A DNA stretch of 64,000 bases from Rhodobacteraceae bacterium Araon29 (lineage in GTDB: Bacteria; Pseudomonadota; Alphaproteobacteria; Rhodobacterales; Rhodobacteraceae). The notes under the pieces are model-generated. The model was given only the letters and a program-made list of their open reading frames with translations, searched no databases and was not told the DNA's origin. Shown here piece by piece: positions 27,241 through 39,503 of the stretch. How positions within the stretch are numbered: the first letter of the stretch is position 1; every line of letters begins with the position of its first letter. The position numbers and the translations under genes were made by a program. The stretch spans positions 2,471,501 through 2,535,500 of the forward strand of contig CP046865.1 in the NCBI GenBank assembly GCA_039640505.1, in the 5' to 3' direction.

Positions 27241-29388
27241 TCAGCTCCCGCCTCCGATAAAGCTCATCCAGGTAACAAGTACAACAATGCCGATGACCAT
27301 CGCAAAAGCGTAAGTAAAGATATATCCGGACTGTGCCCGCCCTGCGAGACGGGTGAAAAACGGCACGATGCCCAGTGCAATCCCGTTGATTGTACCGTCA
27401 ATGACACCGCCATCACCCCGACGCCATAGAAACCGCCCCAAGGCTTTTGCAGGGCGTATAAAGATCGCATCATAAATTTCGTCAAAGTACCATTTGTTCA
27501 GCAAAAACAGATAGAGCGGTCGATTATTCTCTGCCAAACGTGCCGGCATTTTGGGATCCCAGATATAAAACCAGAACGCGGTTATAAATCCAATCAGCAT
27601 GGCGACAAAGGGGCTGACCTTGACCCACGTGGGTGCATGGTGTGCTTCGTCCATGACATGGTTACCTGGGCCCATAAAGATCGCACCTTCGGGCGCTGCT
27701 GCATGCAAGCCATCTGCCTCATGCTCTTTGCCGTGATGTCCGTCATCTGCATGGGTGTCGGTATCATGTGCCTTATCCACATGGGCCGTGCCATGATCTT
27801 CGGATGATTTTCCGTGATCCGCACCATGGCCGTCGTCATGGCCAGCTTCCGCGTGATGATCCGGAATTCCAAAGAACTTATTGACTTGTGAATGATCGCC
27901 GAAAAAACTTCCGTACCAGATCATACCGGAAAAGATAGCGCCAAGCGCCAACACACCAAGCGGGATCAACATAACCTTTGGGCTTTCATGCGCATGATCA
28001 TGGGTATGCGCGTCACCGCGCGGCGTTCCGTAAAATGTCATAAACATCAGCCGCCAGCTGTAAAATGATGTAAACAGCGCCGCGATCACCAAAAGCCAGA
28101 AGGCACCGCCACCAGCCGTACCAGCCCATGCACTTTCAATCACTGCATCTTTGGACAAAAAGCCTGCAAAACCGATATGGGTTAGTGGAATGCCCACACC
28201 GGTGATGGCCAAAGTTCCGATCATCATGGCGGCAAACGTATACGGGATTTTTTTGCGCAGCCCACCATAGTTACGCATGTCTTGTTCATGGTGCATGGCG
28301 TGAATGACCGATCCTGCGCCCAAAAAAAGCATGGCCTTGAAGAAGGCATGCGTGAAAAGATGGAACATAGCGACCGAATAAACCCCAACACCCGCCGCCA
28401 CAAACATATAGCCAAGCTGAGAGCAGGTTGAATAGGCAATCACTCGTTTGATGTCGTTTTGAACAAGCCCCACGGTGGCGGCAAAAAATGCGGTAAAGGC
28501 ACCGACGATTGTCACGAAGCCAAGCGCTGCAGGCGCGTATTCCATCAAAGGAGACATGCGGCAGACCAAAAAGACCCCTGCAGTCACCATGGTTGCCGCG
28601 TGGATCAAAGCCGAAACCGGCGTTGGACCCTCCATCGCATCGGGCAGCCATGTGTGCAAAAACAGCTGTGCTGATTTCCCCATAGCGCCGATAAACAAAA
28701 GAAAAGCTAAAAGATTAGCTGCGTTCCAGTCTGTCCAAAGAAAATGGATCTGAGTTTTTGCCAACTGCGGCGCAGCTGCAAAAACATCATCCAGCTTGAT
28801 GCTGTCAGTCAGATAAAAGAGCCCGAAAATACCAAGCGCGAACCCAAAGTCACCCACACGGTTAACCACAAACGCTTTGATCGCTGCAGCGTTGGCGCTG
28901 GGTTTGCGGTAGTAGAAACCAATCAGCAGGTATGAGGCTACGCCCACGCCCTCCCAACCAAAAAACATCTGCAACAGATTGTCAGAGGTTACCAGCATCA
29001 ACATTGCAAAGGTGAAAAACGAAAGGTACGCAAAGAACCTTGGCTTATAGCTTTCACCGTCTTTCCACTGGGGATCATGATCCATGTAGCCAAAGCTATA
29101 AAGATGCACGAGCGCGGACACTGTTGTAACCACAATCAACATAATGGCTGTCATGCGGTCTAAACGGATCGACCAATCGGTACTTAACGCACCACTTTCG
29201 ATCCAACGCAAAATTTCAATATGCTGTGTACCGGCTTCCAAAGTTAGAAAAACAATCCAGCTTAAAAAACAGGATAGAAAAAGCAGCCCTGTGGTCACCA
29301 CCTGCGCGCCGGTTTCGCCAATAAACCGCCATCCAAAGCCGCCAATAAGCGCCCCGATGAGCGGAGCAAAGAGAATAATCTGTTCCAT
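27241..29388 (-). CDS. nuoL: NADH-quinone oxidoreductase subunit L, histidine-rich insertion
   Basis: Distal proton-pumping subunit of complex I with the long lateral helix. At 715 residues it is longer than E. coli NuoL (about 613). Motifs: [17 protein letters not shown] (Glu), [22 protein letters not shown], and [17 protein letters not shown]. Between membrane segments, residues about 510-583 form a soluble loop with 16 histidines plus many Asp/Glu (for example [18 protein letters not shown]), and a smaller HTHDHAH cluster lies just before it. The insertion is encoded at about 27640-27870. Histidine-rich extensions of this loop occur in relatives, but this one is dense; metal binding is a guess. 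It is followed by nuoM after one base. Confidence 0.95.
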   Translation of the reverse strand: MEQIILFAPLIGALIGGFGWRFIGETGAQVVTTGLLFLSCFLSWIVFLTLEAGTQHIEILRWIESGALSTDWSIRLDRMTAIMLIVVTTVSALVHLYSFGYMDHDPQWKDGESYKPRFFAYLSFFTFAMLMLVTSDNLLQMFFGWEGVGVASYLLIGFYYRKPSANAAAIKAFVVNRVGDFGFALGIFGLFYLTDSIKLDDVFAAAPQLAKTQIHFLWTDWNAANLLAFLLFIGAMGKSAQLFLHTWLPDAMEGPTPVSALIHAATMVTAGVFLVCRMSPLMEYAPAALGFVTIVGAFTAFFAATVGLVQNDIKRVIAYSTCSQLGYMFVAAGVGVYSVAMFHLFTHAFFKAMLFLGAGSVIHAMHHEQDMRNYGGLRKKIPYTFAAMMIGTLAITGVGIPLTHIGFAGFLSKDAVIESAWAGTAGGGAFWLLVIAALFTSFYSWRLMFMTFYGTPRGDAHTHDHAHESPKVMLIPLGVLALGAIFSGMIWYGSFFGDHSQVNKFFGIPDHHAEAGHDDGHGADHGKSSEDHGTAHVDKAHDTDTHADDGHHGKEHEADGLHAAAPEGAIFMGPGNHVMDEAHHAPTWVKVSPFVAMLIGFITAFWFYIWDPKMPARLAENNRPLYLFLLNKWYFDEIYDAIFIRPAKALGRFLWRRGDGGVIDGTINGIALGIVPFFTRLAGRAQSGYIFTYAFAMVIGIVVLVTWMSFIGGGS

Positions 29389-29393
29389 CTTTG

Positions 29394-29699
29394 CTACCCT
29401 TTCATCACATTGACGTCTTCAACCGCAATGGTGCCGCGGTTGCGGAAAAAGCTCACCAGAATAGCTAGGCCAATGGCCGCCTCTGCTGCTGCCACAGTCA
29501 AAACAAAAAGCGTAAAGACCTGTCCGACCAAATCACCAAGAAAACTGGAAAAGGCGACCAGATTGATGTTCACAGCCAGCAGCATAAGCTCAATGGACAT
29601 CAACAGGATGATGACATTCTTCCGATTGAGGAAGATCCCAAAGATACCAATGACAAATAGCGTAGCCGCCACTGTCAGGTAATGTTCTAAACCAATCAT
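29394..29699 (-). CDS. nuoK: NADH-quinone oxidoreductase subunit K
   Basis: Small three-helix membrane subunit of complex I that carries part of the proton path. The 101-residue protein begins with [21 protein letters not shown], then [23 protein letters not shown] with the conserved membrane Glu, and [18 protein letters not shown] with the second Glu. Length is typical. It lies between nuoJ and nuoL, with 5 bases before nuoL. Confidence 0.96.
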   Translation of the reverse strand: MIGLEHYLTVAATLFVIGIFGIFLNRKNVIILLMSIELMLLAVNINLVAFSSFLGDLVGQVFTLFVLTVAAAEAAIGLAILVSFFRNRGTIAVEDVNVMKG

Positions 29700-29736
29700 A
29701 ATTCCCTCGGTCTTCCTTGTCCTATGCGGTGCAGGC

Positions 29737-30345
29737 CTAGAGCCCCTGCCCCGGTTTGACGTCTTTTAGTTCCATTGCTGTCGCCGGATCGCGATACATT
29801 TGGGCCAGCACATCTTGGCGTTTGACATGCTTGCGGTGCCGAAGCGTCAACACAATTGCACCTACCATCGCCACCAAAAGGATCAGGCCAGCGAGTTGAA
29901 ACAGCAAAAAGTAGCGATCATAGATTAATAGCCCCAAAGCGGCGGTATTGTGGGTATCCGCAGGCGCTATGGCCGCGCGGGCTGCTTCGGCGCCCTCAAA
30001 TGCGGTCCAGTTTCCAAATGCCATTCCCAGTTGCATCAGCAAAACCACACCAATCAAAAGCCCAAGCGGCAGATAGCGCGCCATTTCCGCTTTGAGCTGG
30101 GCGAAATCCACGTCCAACATCATCACAACAAACAAAAATAGCACCGCAACGGCGCCCACATAGACAATCACCAGAAGCATCGCGACAAACTCTGCGCCCA
30201 GCAGCACAAAAAGACCTGCTGACGATAGAAATGACAGGATCAACCAAAGCACCGAGTGTACCGGATTGCGGCTGATAACGGTAAAAAGGCCGCCAACAAT
30301 GACGCAAATAGCAAACAGATAGAAGGTAAAGCTCAAAACGCTCAT
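29737..30345 (-). CDS. nuoJ: NADH-quinone oxidoreductase subunit J
   Basis: Membrane subunit of complex I with about five helices. The 202-residue form starting at the ATG at 30345 ([12 protein letters not shown]) is preferred; the frame runs on for 18 codons upstream but adds no family sequence. Family marks are the pi-bulge helix region [21 protein letters not shown] and [27 protein letters not shown]. The 133 bases between it and nuoI (30346-30478) hold no supported gene. Confidence 0.95.
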   Translation of the reverse strand: MSVLSFTFYLFAICVIVGGLFTVISRNPVHSVLWLILSFLSSAGLFVLLGAEFVAMLLVIVYVGAVAVLFLFVVMMLDVDFAQLKAEMARYLPLGLLIGVVLLMQLGMAFGNWTAFEGAEAARAAIAPADTHNTAALGLLIYDRYFLLFQLAGLILLVAMVGAIVLTLRHRKHVKRQDVLAQMYRDPATAMELKDVKPGQGL

Positions 30346-30478
30346 GATTGATTGTCCTCTTTGTTTCCGCTCGCCGGAAATGATCGCGCAAAAGACCAAG
30401 CGGCACTGGCAGGGTCTTTTGAGCGATTAAAGCCTGATGCATTGCGCCGGCTTTTACCATTAGGGCAGGAAATATCTA

Positions 30479-30973
30479 TCATCGGTAGGGCGCATCCATT
30501 TCAAGATTGCGGGCGATTTCGGATTCCCAGCGGTCGCCATTTTCCAAAAGCTTTTCTTTGTTATAAAAAAGCTCTTCACGGGTTTCGGTGGAAAACTCGA
30601 AGTTCGGGCCTTCGACAATGGCATCTACCGGACAGGCTTCCTGACAAAATCCGCAGTAAATGCACTTTGTCATGTCGATGTCATAGCGGGTCGTGCGCCG
30701 GCTGCCGTCATCGCGCGGCTCGGCATCAATAGTAATCGCCTGCGCCGGGCACACCGCTTCACACAGTTTGCACGCAATGCAGCGCTCTTCGCCGTTTGGA
30801 TAGCGCCGCAACGCATGTTCGCCGCGAAATCGGGGGCTGAGAGGGCCTTTTTCATGCGGGTAGTTCAATGTGGCTTTGGGAGCAAAGAAATATTTCATTC
30901 CCAAGGCAAACCCTTTGATAAAGTCAGCCAACAGAAAATACTTGGCCGCACGCGTGTAATCAATCTGGCTCAT
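30479..30973 (-). CDS. nuoI: NADH-quinone oxidoreductase subunit I
   Basis: Ferredoxin-like subunit carrying the two tetranuclear clusters N6a and N6b that pass electrons toward the quinone site. The 164-residue protein has two intact CxxCxxCxxxCP motifs, [12 protein letters not shown] and [12 protein letters not shown], and the conserved [13 protein letters not shown] lead-in. It follows nuoH after one base. Standard in length and motifs. Confidence 0.97.
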   Translation of the reverse strand: MSQIDYTRAAKYFLLADFIKGFALGMKYFFAPKATLNYPHEKGPLSPRFRGEHALRRYPNGEERCIACKLCEAVCPAQAITIDAEPRDDGSRRTTRYDIDMTKCIYCGFCQEACPVDAIVEGPNFEFSTETREELFYNKEKLLENGDRWESEIARNLEMDAPYR

Positions 30974-30974
30974 A

Positions 30975-32012
30975 TTATCCTCCTATCGCCCAACGGGCAT
31001 AGGCACCGCCAAAGGCTTCGAATTTTGCTAAAAAGGCAACGATCACAACCCATGCGAGAGACATTGGCAAGAACACCTTCCACCCAAGGCGCATCAGTTG
31101 GTCGTACCGATAGCGCGGGGTGATTGCTTTGACCATGGCAAAGATAAAGAAGAAAAATGCCATCTTGCCAATCATCCACACCGGACCATCCGGCAGACCC
31201 GGGATTGGGGAAAGCCAACCGCCGAAAAAGAGCAATGCCGTCAAGGCACACATCAGCCACACGGCAATCAATTCGCCTGCCATAAAGAGCAAAAACGGGG
31301 TTGAGCTGTATTCAACCTGAAATCCGGCAACCAGCTCAGACTCGGCTTCTGGCAAGTCAAACGGAGGCCGGTTGGTTTCAGCCAATGCCGAAATGAAGAA
31401 CAAAAATACCATTGGGAAATGCGGCAACCAATACCAGCTAAAGATCCCGTAATCGCCATCCTGGGCGCGCACAATATCACCAAAGTTCATTGATCCGGTC
31501 GATAGGATCACACCAATGATAATCAAGCCAATCGATACTTCGTATGAGATCATCTGTGCCGCCGAGCGCAAAGACCCCAAGAAAGGATACTTTGAGTTCG
31601 AGGCCCATCCCCCCATGATAACGCCGTAAACTTCCAGTGAAGAGACCGCAAAAACGTATAAAATAGCCACATTGATATTCGACAGCGCCCAGCCTTCGTT
31701 CAAGGGGACCACCGCCCAAGCAGCGATTGCCAAAAAGAAAGAGGCTAATGGCGCAAGGAAAAATACCGCTTTGTCAGACCCGGCAGGAACAATAATTTCC
31801 TTGAAAACAAGTTTGAGCATATCTGCGCCGCTTTGCAAAATACCCCATGCCCCGACGACATTTGGTCCACGCCGCATTTGCACGGCTGCCCAGACCTTTC
31901 GATCTGCGTAGATCAGGAAATAGGCTGAAAGCAGCAAGAATATCGCCATCAAAAGGCCTTGCGCCACGATGATTAAGCCAATTCCGGCCGGTGTTGTTAA
32001 AAACTCTGCCAT
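30975..32012 (-). CDS. nuoH: NADH-quinone oxidoreductase subunit H
   Basis: Membrane subunit next to the quinone-binding chamber. The 345-residue protein has about eight helices, with [20 protein letters not shown] after the first helix, the acidic loop [24 protein letters not shown] that lines the E-channel, and [13 protein letters not shown]. All are conserved in the family. It follows the inserted lipoprotein gene after 6 bases and precedes nuoI by one base. Confidence 0.97.
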   Translation of the reverse strand: MAEFLTTPAGIGLIIVAQGLLMAIFLLLSAYFLIYADRKVWAAVQMRRGPNVVGAWGILQSGADMLKLVFKEIIVPAGSDKAVFFLAPLASFFLAIAAWAVVPLNEGWALSNINVAILYVFAVSSLEVYGVIMGGWASNSKYPFLGSLRSAAQMISYEVSIGLIIIGVILSTGSMNFGDIVRAQDGDYGIFSWYWLPHFPMVFLFFISALAETNRPPFDLPEAESELVAGFQVEYSSTPFLLFMAGELIAVWLMCALTALLFFGGWLSPIPGLPDGPVWMIGKMAFFFFIFAMVKAITPRYRYDQLMRLGWKVFLPMSLAWVVIVAFLAKFEAFGGAYARWAIGG

Positions 32013-32018
32013 CGGTCC

Positions 32019-32438
32019 TCACACCATAGGTATATTGTTTTCCACGCAGTCGGCCGCTGCGGCCTTTGCGTCGATGGTTTTAAATCCTCTCGGCATATCG
32101 TCCGAGATTGTATAGACTGCGTCCGCCGTCCATGTATCTGCGCTGCGATCAACGGTTGTCCTAACATGGCGGGCAAACCCAAAGCCTCGAATGAGCGTAT
32201 ATTGCGCCGCGGCGCATTTTGCATAGTCCTGCACCGCTTTAGGGTCTGCGCTATTTGCCAGTTGCACCTTGAACTGGACAAGGTCTGTTTGCAAAAGACG
32301 CGTCACAATCCCTTTGTATACTGGCGCGCCTGTGGGCGTATCAGAGCTGGCCAAAGTAGACGCTTGGCAAGCGGCGAGAAGTGCCGTCAATGCCAAGGCC
32401 ACAAAGGCCGGGGATATCGCTGCAAGCTGCTGCATCAC
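32019..32438 (-). CDS. Putative lipoprotein embedded in the nuo operon
   Basis: A 139-residue predicted lipoprotein between nuoG and nuoH. The N-terminus is a signal peptide with the lipobox LAAC (lipidated Cys24). The rest is a small alpha/beta-looking domain with two further cysteines (YAKCAAAQ and AADCVENN) that could form a disulfide. Its ATG overlaps the nuoG stop (ATGA, 32435-32438), and nuoH begins 6 bases after its stop, so it is translated with the complex I subunits. I do not recognise the family by name. Rhodobacterales nuo clusters often carry extra genes at such positions. A periplasmic assembly or quality role is possible but unsupported. Confidence 0.78.
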   Translation of the reverse strand: MMQQLAAISPAFVALALTALLAACQASTLASSDTPTGAPVYKGIVTRLLQTDLVQFKVQLANSADPKAVQDYAKCAAAQYTLIRGFGFARHVRTTVDRSADTWTADAVYTISDDMPRGFKTIDAKAAAADCVENNIPMV

Positions 32439-34453
32439 TCAGCCGCAACCTTTGTTGTCTGACGGGCTTTTTCGTTTGCCGCCAGCTCTGCCATGATGCT
32501 AGAGGCGCGCGCAATCGGATTGCTAAGGTAAAAGCTGCCGGTCACATTTGAAAACTCCGCTGTGCCCAGCTTGCCAGCTGTCACGGCTTTCCATGGGTTA
32601 TCGGCAACCTGATCCACCTCTGCCAAATGCGGCACCTCAGCAATGAGTGCCTGCCGCAGCTGCGCAAGGCTGTCATATCCCAATGTTGCGCCCAACTCAG
32701 CCGATAAGGCACGTAGGATTGCCCAGTTTTCCTTCGCCTCGCCTGGTGCAAAACCGGCCCGAAGGGCGAGTTGTGGGCGGCCTTCTGTATTGACGAAAAG
32801 ACCGGCTTCTTCTGTATAGGCTGCCGCAGGCAAGATAATGTCTGCCCGATGCGCGCCGCGGTCACCGTGGCTACCTTGGTAAATCACAAAAGGTCCATCT
32901 TTGATCTCAATTTCATCTGCCCCGAGATTGAATATAACCTCTGCAGTCTTCAGGGTTTTGGTAATGCCACCTTCTGACACAGCACCGATATCCATCGCAC
33001 CAACCCGCGCAGCAGCGGTTTGCAGCACCATGAATTTGCTGTTAGAATTTTCCGCCAGCTTCATTGCGTGGCCAAGCACGGCCTTGCCATCCGCACCGGT
33101 TAAGGCAGATGCGCCGATAATTACTAGTGTATTTTTACCCTTGGCGGCCCCAATTGATTTTGAAGACAGGCTTTCCAGTGCCGCACGCCCGGTTCCAACA
33201 TGTGCATAGTCATAGGTAAGATCGACAGGCTCACCAACCAACCCAACCATCGCCCCATTAATCCAGGCTTTGCGAATACGCGCATTTAGCACAGGCGCAT
33301 CCACACGCGGGTTACAGCCAACCAATTGGATCATATCGGCGGTGTCGATATCTTCTATGGTTGCGGTGCCAACATAGGCAGACCGATTACCAGCTGGAAG
33401 CTTTGCTCCATCCGTGCGGCATTCTACTTCGCCGCCCAAACCGGTGATCAGCTGCTTCATCGCAAAGGCGGCCTCAACCGGCACCAGATCGCCAACAAGA
33501 CCAGCAACTTTTCTGTCTTTCATCGCAGCAGCCGCAGCACGAAGCGCTTCATCCCAGTTTGCGGGTCGCAATTTGCCATTTTCGCGAATATAGGGACGAT
33601 CAAGCCGTTGCCGGCGCAGGCCATCCCATACAAATCGGGTTTTATCCGAAATCCACTCTTCGTTTACGCCATCATGGTTGCGCGGCATAATCCGCATCAC
33701 TTCTCGGCCTTTGGCATCCACTCGGATGTTTGAGCCCAGAGCGTCCATCACATCTATCGTTTCTGTTTTAGTCAGTTCCCAAGGCCGCGCGGTAAAGGCA
33801 TAGGGTTTTGAGGTCAGCGCGCCAACTGGGCACAGGTCAATGATGTTACCCTGCAAGTTGCTGTCCAAGGTTTCCCCTAGATAGCTGGTGATCTCAGCAT
33901 CTTCGCCGCGGCCAGTTTGGCCCATTTGCGTGATCCCGGCAACTTCGGTTGTGAACCGCACACAGCGCGTGCAGCTAATGCAGCGGGTCATATGGGTTTC
34001 CACCAGCGGTCCTAGATCAAGGTCGGTACTGGCGCGCTTCACTTCGCGGTAGCGTGAAAAATCAACGCCATAGGCCATGGCCTGATCCTGCAGGTCACAT
34101 TCGCCGCCCTGATCGCAAATAGGGCAATCCAGCGGATGGTTGATAAGTAAAAATTCCATCACCCCTTCGCGGGCCTTTTTGACCATCGGAGAGTTGGTTT
34201 TAACCACTGGCGGCTGGCCTTCGGGTCCCGGGCGCAAATCGCGCACCTGCATGGCGCAGGAGGCCGCAGGTTTTGGCGGGCCGCCGACCACTTCAACCAG
34301 ACACATCCGGCAGTTACCGGCAATTGACAGGCGCTCATGGTAACAGAACCGTGGCACTTCCACATTGGCCAACTCACAGGCCTGAATAAGGGTCATGGCC
34401 CCGTCAACTTCGATTTCTTTATCGTCGATGATGATTTTTTTCAGATCTGTCAT
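32435..34453 (-). CDS. nuoG: NADH-quinone oxidoreductase subunit G
   Basis: Large peripheral-arm subunit holding clusters N1b, N4 and N5. The 672-residue protein shows the N-terminal [2Fe-2S] motif ([15 protein letters not shown]), the [17 protein letters not shown] segment with the His ligand region of N5, and [10 protein letters not shown]...CPVGAL for N4. A long molybdopterin-oxidoreductase-like domain with no cofactor role follows. ATG at 34453 ([13 protein letters not shown]) is preferred to one three codons upstream. A small gene lies just upstream and a lipoprotein gene overlaps downstream. Confidence 0.95.
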   Translation of the reverse strand: MTDLKKIIIDDKEIEVDGAMTLIQACELANVEVPRFCYHERLSIAGNCRMCLVEVVGGPPKPAASCAMQVRDLRPGPEGQPPVVKTNSPMVKKAREGVMEFLLINHPLDCPICDQGGECDLQDQAMAYGVDFSRYREVKRASTDLDLGPLVETHMTRCISCTRCVRFTTEVAGITQMGQTGRGEDAEITSYLGETLDSNLQGNIIDLCPVGALTSKPYAFTARPWELTKTETIDVMDALGSNIRVDAKGREVMRIMPRNHDGVNEEWISDKTRFVWDGLRRQRLDRPYIRENGKLRPANWDEALRAAAAAMKDRKVAGLVGDLVPVEAAFAMKQLITGLGGEVECRTDGAKLPAGNRSAYVGTATIEDIDTADMIQLVGCNPRVDAPVLNARIRKAWINGAMVGLVGEPVDLTYDYAHVGTGRAALESLSSKSIGAAKGKNTLVIIGASALTGADGKAVLGHAMKLAENSNSKFMVLQTAAARVGAMDIGAVSEGGITKTLKTAEVIFNLGADEIEIKDGPFVIYQGSHGDRGAHRADIILPAAAYTEEAGLFVNTEGRPQLALRAGFAPGEAKENWAILRALSAELGATLGYDSLAQLRQALIAEVPHLAEVDQVADNPWKAVTAGKLGTAEFSNVTGSFYLSNPIARASSIMAELAANEKARQTTKVAAE

Positions 34454-34458
34454 CGTTC

Positions 34459-34578
34459 TCACTTTGCTTTGGCGTCAGCACCCAAGGGGCGCCTTTTTGT
34501 TATATCCATGGATGCACTGCTTTTTTGCAAGCAGGCAGCCAAGACAGTCTCGGCAGATATGATTTGGGGCTTTGTCAT
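34459..34578 (-). CDS. Possible 39-residue protein between nuoF and nuoG
   Basis: The 120 bases between nuoF and nuoG are exactly filled by a small open frame. ATG at 34578 starts 4 bases after the nuoF stop, and TGA at 34461-34459 ends 5 bases before the nuoG ATG. The product (39 residues, starting [18 protein letters not shown] and ending [11 protein letters not shown]) has no membrane segment and is basic at its end. No strong ribosome-binding site precedes it. The tight fit and a lack of other signals support translation within the operon, but a chance frame of this size is possible. No function is suggested. Confidence 0.45.
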   Translation of the reverse strand: MTKPQIISAETVLAACLQKSSASMDITKRRPLGADAKAK

Positions 34579-34582
34579 GGGT

Positions 34583-35884
<1,302 letters not shown>

Positions 35885-36109
35885 TCATCCTTTGTCCTTC
35901 TGGCGTATGCGCCAGAGCCGTAAGCCGTTATAGAGCGCCATGACAAACGTTGCCATAACCACAAGATCTATCAATACGGCATATTCACCCGCCAGACCAA
36001 TCCTTGGCCCTATCCATTGAGCAGCAAGCCAGAACAGCATTGTTCCGGCAATCACAATTGCCAGAAGACGCCCGCGTTGGGCTATCTTTTGGTCTGTGCT
36101 CTGCTCCAT
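35885..36109 (-). CDS. DUF5337 family membrane protein in the nuo operon
   Basis: A 74-residue protein with two hydrophobic segments (LLAIVIAGTMLFWLAAQWIG and YAVLIDLVVMATFVMALYNGL) and a basic C-terminus (RIRQKDKG). It matches the small DUF5337 proteins found between nuoE and nuoF in Rhodobacterales. Its stop touches the nuoF start at 35884, so it is part of the operon. Function unknown; the position suggests a part in complex I assembly or stability, which is inference. It is a useful lineage marker for this window. Confidence 0.82.
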   Translation of the reverse strand: MEQSTDQKIAQRGRLLAIVIAGTMLFWLAAQWIGPRIGLAGEYAVLIDLVVMATFVMALYNGLRLWRIRQKDKG

Positions 36110-36155
36110 TCTTTACTCCTTAAACACCGCTTTCCATCGGTATTCGCTTTTTTCT

Positions 36156-37154
36156 TCATCCCTCGCCAATCAAGGCTTTGGCTTGATCAATCCATTTATC
36201 GCGGCTTGCGCGGCCGCTATAGCCTTTGAGGTTTTGATCAACCCACGCACATTCCTGATCGTTCCACTTGGCGATCTGGTCAAAGTGGTAAAATCCTGTT
36301 TCATTCAACAAAATTTCCAGTTTTGGACCAATGCCAGTGATTTTCTTTAAATCATCTGCACCGGATTTGCGTGCCGTCTTTAGCGTGCGCGGTTTTTTAA
36401 CGCCGTCAGCCTTGGGTGCGGCCTGCTTGCGCTTAGCCTTAGAAGGTTTGCCTTGCCACGGGGTGATGAGCGGCACTTCGCTGCCATCAATCCGCTTGAC
36501 CGTATCGCCAATTGACCGCGCTAATTCAACACTCGCGTTGGTTTCAACGCGGCCTTTGTTGTGGGATGTTAGGCTGGTAAGGCCTGTGCCCGGTTCACAA
36601 GCGTACCGGCCATTTTGCGGGCCAGCATTGGGCACTTCGCCGCGCTCCAATTGGTCGATCATTTCGCCAAATCGCTCGGCAGTAAGGTCTTCAAAATAGT
36701 CTTTGCCAATTTGGGCCATTGGCGCATTTGAACACGCGCCAAGGCATTCAACTTCTTCCCAGCTAAATTTTCCGTCTGCAGACAGCTCATGTGGCTTGGG
36801 TGCAATTTTCTCACGGCATACAGAAATCAAGTCTTCTGCACCGCAAATCATGCAAGACGTGGTTCCGCACACCTGAATATGCGCTATGCTGCCAACCGGC
36901 CGCAATTGGAACATGAAGTAAAATGAAGCAACTTCTAACGCTCTGATGTAGGCCATCCCCAACATTTCAGCGATAGTTTCAATCGCAGGACGGGTGAGCC
37001 AGCCTTCTTGCTCTTGCGCCCGCCAAAGCAGCGGAATAATCGCTGAGGCCTGACGGCCTTCTGGATATTTGGTGATCTGCGCTTCAGCCCAGGCAAGATT
37101 GGCAGGGGTAAAGGCAAAACTTTCGGGTTGATCGGGATAAAGGCGGCGAAGCAT
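36156..37154 (-). CDS. nuoE: NADH-quinone oxidoreductase subunit E with C-terminal extension
   Basis: Thioredoxin-fold [2Fe-2S] subunit (cluster N1a) that caps NuoF. Residues 1-190 are the standard NuoE. The ligands are CGTTSC (Cys-x4-Cys) and, about 35 residues on, ECLGAC (Cys-x3-Cys). After residue 200 a long tail follows: a Lys/Pro/Ala-rich linker ([18 protein letters not shown]), then a helix-hairpin-helix-like module ([17 protein letters not shown]) from about residue 270. Total length is 332 against about 165 in E. coli. Rhodobacter-type NuoE proteins are known to be long. The ATG overlaps the nuoD stop by one base (TAATG). Confidence 0.93.
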   Translation of the reverse strand: MLRRLYPDQPESFAFTPANLAWAEAQITKYPEGRQASAIIPLLWRAQEQEGWLTRPAIETIAEMLGMAYIRALEVASFYFMFQLRPVGSIAHIQVCGTTSCMICGAEDLISVCREKIAPKPHELSADGKFSWEEVECLGACSNAPMAQIGKDYFEDLTAERFGEMIDQLERGEVPNAGPQNGRYACEPGTGLTSLTSHNKGRVETNASVELARSIGDTVKRIDGSEVPLITPWQGKPSKAKRKQAAPKADGVKKPRTLKTARKSGADDLKKITGIGPKLEILLNETGFYHFDQIAKWNDQECAWVDQNLKGYSGRASRDKWIDQAKALIGEG

Positions 37155-38371
37155 TAGCGGTCTATCTCCCCAAAGACGACGTCCATTGTGCCGATAATGG
37201 CGGCCACATCGGCCAATTGGTGCCCCGTGGCGATATAGTCCATTGCTTGCAAATGAAGATAGCCAGGCGCACGCAGTTTCGCGCGGTAGGGCTTATTGCT
37301 GCCATCGGCCACAAGATAAACGCCAAACTCGCCTTTCGGCGCTTCCACCGCTGCATAAACTTCACCCTCTGGCACGTGAAAGCCTTCGGTATAAAGTTTG
37401 AAATGGTGGATCAGCGCCTCCATTGAGGTTTTCATATCCGAGCGTGTGGGCGGGGCCAGCTTGCCGCGGGCAAGCACTTCACCTTTTTCGACGCGCAGCT
37501 TTGCAACAGCCTGACGGATGATGCTTAAAGACTGGCGCATTTCCTCCATCCGCACGAGGTAACGGTCAAAGCAATCGCCATTCTTACCCACCGGGATTTG
37601 AAAATCAAACTCGTCATAACATTCATAAGGTTGCGCACGGCGCAAATCCCAAGACAGGCCAGAGCCGCGCACCATGACGCCGGAAAATCCGTAGTTCAGT
37701 ATATCTTCCTCGCTAACCACTCCAATGTCGACATTGCGCTGTTTGAAAATCCGGTTTTCGGTTAGCAAACCGTCAATATCAGCCATCACTTTGGGAAACT
37801 CTTGCGCCCATGTGTCAATGTCTTCGATCAACTGATCTGGCAAATCCTGATGCACACCTCCGGGGCGGAAATAGGCGGCGTGCAGCCGCGCGCCGCAGGC
37901 ACGTTCATAGAATACCATTAGCTTTTCACGCTCTTCAAATCCCCAAAGCGGTGGGGTCAATGCCCCAACATCCAAGGCCTGTGTTGTGACATTCAGCAAA
38001 TGGTTGAGGATACGCCCAATCTCAGAATACAGCACGCGGATCAGAGACGCACGACGCGGCACTTCCGTATTTGTCAATTTTTCAATAGCCAAACACCAAG
38101 CGTGTTCTTGGTTCATTGGCGCCACATAATCCAGCCGGTCAAAATATGGCAGGTTTTGCAGATAGGTACGGCTTTCCATCAATTTTTCCGTACCGCGATG
38201 CAGCAAGCCGATATGCGGATCACAGCGCTCGACAATTTCACCGTCAAGCTCAAGCACCAAGCGCAAAACACCGTGCGCAGCCGGGTGTTGCGGGCCGAAA
38301 TTGATGTTGAAATTGCGAATTTTCTGTTCGCCAGTCAGGGCATCTTCAAACCCTTTGGAGCCATCCATCAT
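37154..38371 (-). CDS. nuoD: NADH-quinone oxidoreductase subunit D
   Basis: The 49-kDa subunit that forms the quinone site with NuoB. The 405-residue protein includes [18 protein letters not shown] with the quinone-site His, [10 protein letters not shown], and [19 protein letters not shown]. The C-terminus ends with [12 protein letters not shown] as in the family. It overlaps nuoC by 4 bases (ATGA) and nuoE by 1, so the three are translationally coupled. Separate nuoC and nuoD, rather than an enterobacterial nuoCD fusion, is expected here. Confidence 0.97.
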   Translation of the reverse strand: MMDGSKGFEDALTGEQKIRNFNINFGPQHPAAHGVLRLVLELDGEIVERCDPHIGLLHRGTEKLMESRTYLQNLPYFDRLDYVAPMNQEHAWCLAIEKLTNTEVPRRASLIRVLYSEIGRILNHLLNVTTQALDVGALTPPLWGFEEREKLMVFYERACGARLHAAYFRPGGVHQDLPDQLIEDIDTWAQEFPKVMADIDGLLTENRIFKQRNVDIGVVSEEDILNYGFSGVMVRGSGLSWDLRRAQPYECYDEFDFQIPVGKNGDCFDRYLVRMEEMRQSLSIIRQAVAKLRVEKGEVLARGKLAPPTRSDMKTSMEALIHHFKLYTEGFHVPEGEVYAAVEAPKGEFGVYLVADGSNKPYRAKLRAPGYLHLQAMDYIATGHQLADVAAIIGTMDVVFGEIDR

Positions 38372-38973
38372 TTACCGGCCTCCTTTTCGTCGCCAGGCAG
38401 AATGTAATCTGCACCTTCCCATGGGGACATAAAGTCAAACTGGCGGTACTCTTGCACCAAATTCACTGGCTCATAAACCACCCGCTTCTGGACTTCATCA
38501 TAGCGCACCTCTGTATACCCTGTGGTCGGAAAATCCTTTCGCAGCGGATAGCCGCGGAACCCATAATCGGTCAGAATACGCCGTAAATCTGGATGACCCG
38601 TAAACAATATGCCAAACATATCAAAAACTTCACGCTCGAACCAATTGGCAGAGGGATGAATATCGGTCAGCGATGGCACCATCTCATCATCGCGAATTGA
38701 TATCCGCAAGCGAACACGCTGGTTTTGATACATGCTCAGCAGATGGTAGACCACATCGAAACGCTTCGGGCGATTAGGATAGTCCACGGCCGTAATATCC
38801 ACCAAGGTTGAAAACCGGCAGGTGGGATCCGTCTTTAGAAACTCAATGAAACCGATAATATTCGCCGGTGCGACATCAATGTTAAGCTCGTTAAAGCTCA
38901 GATCCCAAGCCAACACACAATCCGCGCGCTTGGCTTCTATATGGGCTCCAAGTTCCTTTAGTGCATCGCTCAT
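38368..38973 (-). CDS. nuoC: NADH-quinone oxidoreductase subunit C
   Basis: The 30-kDa subunit of the peripheral arm. ATG at 38973 ([13 protein letters not shown]) overlaps the nuoB stop by 4 bases and yields 201 residues; the open frame continues 27 codons upstream inside nuoB but is not expected to be used. The family signature [22 protein letters not shown] is present ([20 protein letters not shown]), followed by [12 protein letters not shown] and the end [12 protein letters not shown]. Confidence 0.96.
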   Translation of the reverse strand: MSDALKELGAHIEAKRADCVLAWDLSFNELNIDVAPANIIGFIEFLKTDPTCRFSTLVDITAVDYPNRPKRFDVVYHLLSMYQNQRVRLRISIRDDEMVPSLTDIHPSANWFEREVFDMFGILFTGHPDLRRILTDYGFRGYPLRKDFPTTGYTEVRYDEVQKRVVYEPVNLVQEYRQFDFMSPWEGADYILPGDEKEAGK

Positions 38974-39503
38974 CGTGTAATTGTCCCCGTACGGCGAATT
39001 TTGCGCTGAAGTGCCATAATGCCATAAAGCAGCGCTTCGGCAGTTGGCGGGCAACCCGGGACATAAACATCCACAGGAACAATCCGGTCACAGCCACGCA
39101 CCACTGAGTAACTATAATGATAGTACCCGCCGCCATTGGCACAGGATCCCATCGAGATCACATAGCGTGGCTCGGGCATTTGGTCATAGACCTTGCGCAG
39201 CGCCGGCGCCATTTTATTGGTCAAGGTGCCGGCGACAATCATCAGGTCAGATTGCCGAGGCGAGGCCCGCGGCGCGGCGCCAAACCGTTCAAGGTCATAG
39301 CGCGGCATTGAGGTGTGGATCATTTCAACCGCGCAGCATGCCAGTCCAAACGTCATCCAGTGCAAACTTCCCGTCCGCGCCCAATTGATAATATCTTCGG
39401 TCGAGGTTAGCAAAAACCCTTTGTCTTGCAACTCTCGGTTCAGATCTGCAGTAGCGACATCTTTATCTGCTGCCGCCGTGTTGGCTCCGGCCATCACTCC
39501 CAT
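38970..39503 (-). CDS. nuoB: NADH-quinone oxidoreductase subunit B
   Basis: Subunit with cluster N2, the last electron carrier before quinone. Ligands are visible in [12 protein letters not shown] (adjacent cysteines), [15 protein letters not shown] and [17 protein letters not shown] at 39503 (MGVMAGANT, 177 residues) has AAGGGGG 7 bases before it and overlaps the end of nuoA by 10 bases. ATG at 39494, which shares one base with the nuoA stop (TGATG), is a second possibility closer to the start of relatives. Either way it is coupled to nuoA. Confidence 0.95.
   Translation of the reverse strand: MGVMAGANTAAADKDVATADLNRELQDKGFLLTSTEDIINWARTGSLHWMTFGLACCAVEMIHTSMPRYDLERFGAAPRASPRQSDLMIVAGTLTNKMAPALRKVYDQMPEPRYVISMGSCANGGGYYHYSYSVVRGCDRIVPVDVYVPGCPPTAEALLYGIMALQRKIRRTGTITR

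Noticed and set aside
24232-29388. NuoL, NuoM and NuoN as part of an Mrp-type antiporter
   Set aside because: The families are related, but all fourteen nuo subunits are present in order, including NuoK and the iron-sulfur subunits.
29996-30460. Minus-strand frame overlapping nuoJ and its upstream gap
   Set aside because: It is mostly out of frame with nuoJ, whose sequence is unmistakable, and has no ribosome-binding site or recognisable product.
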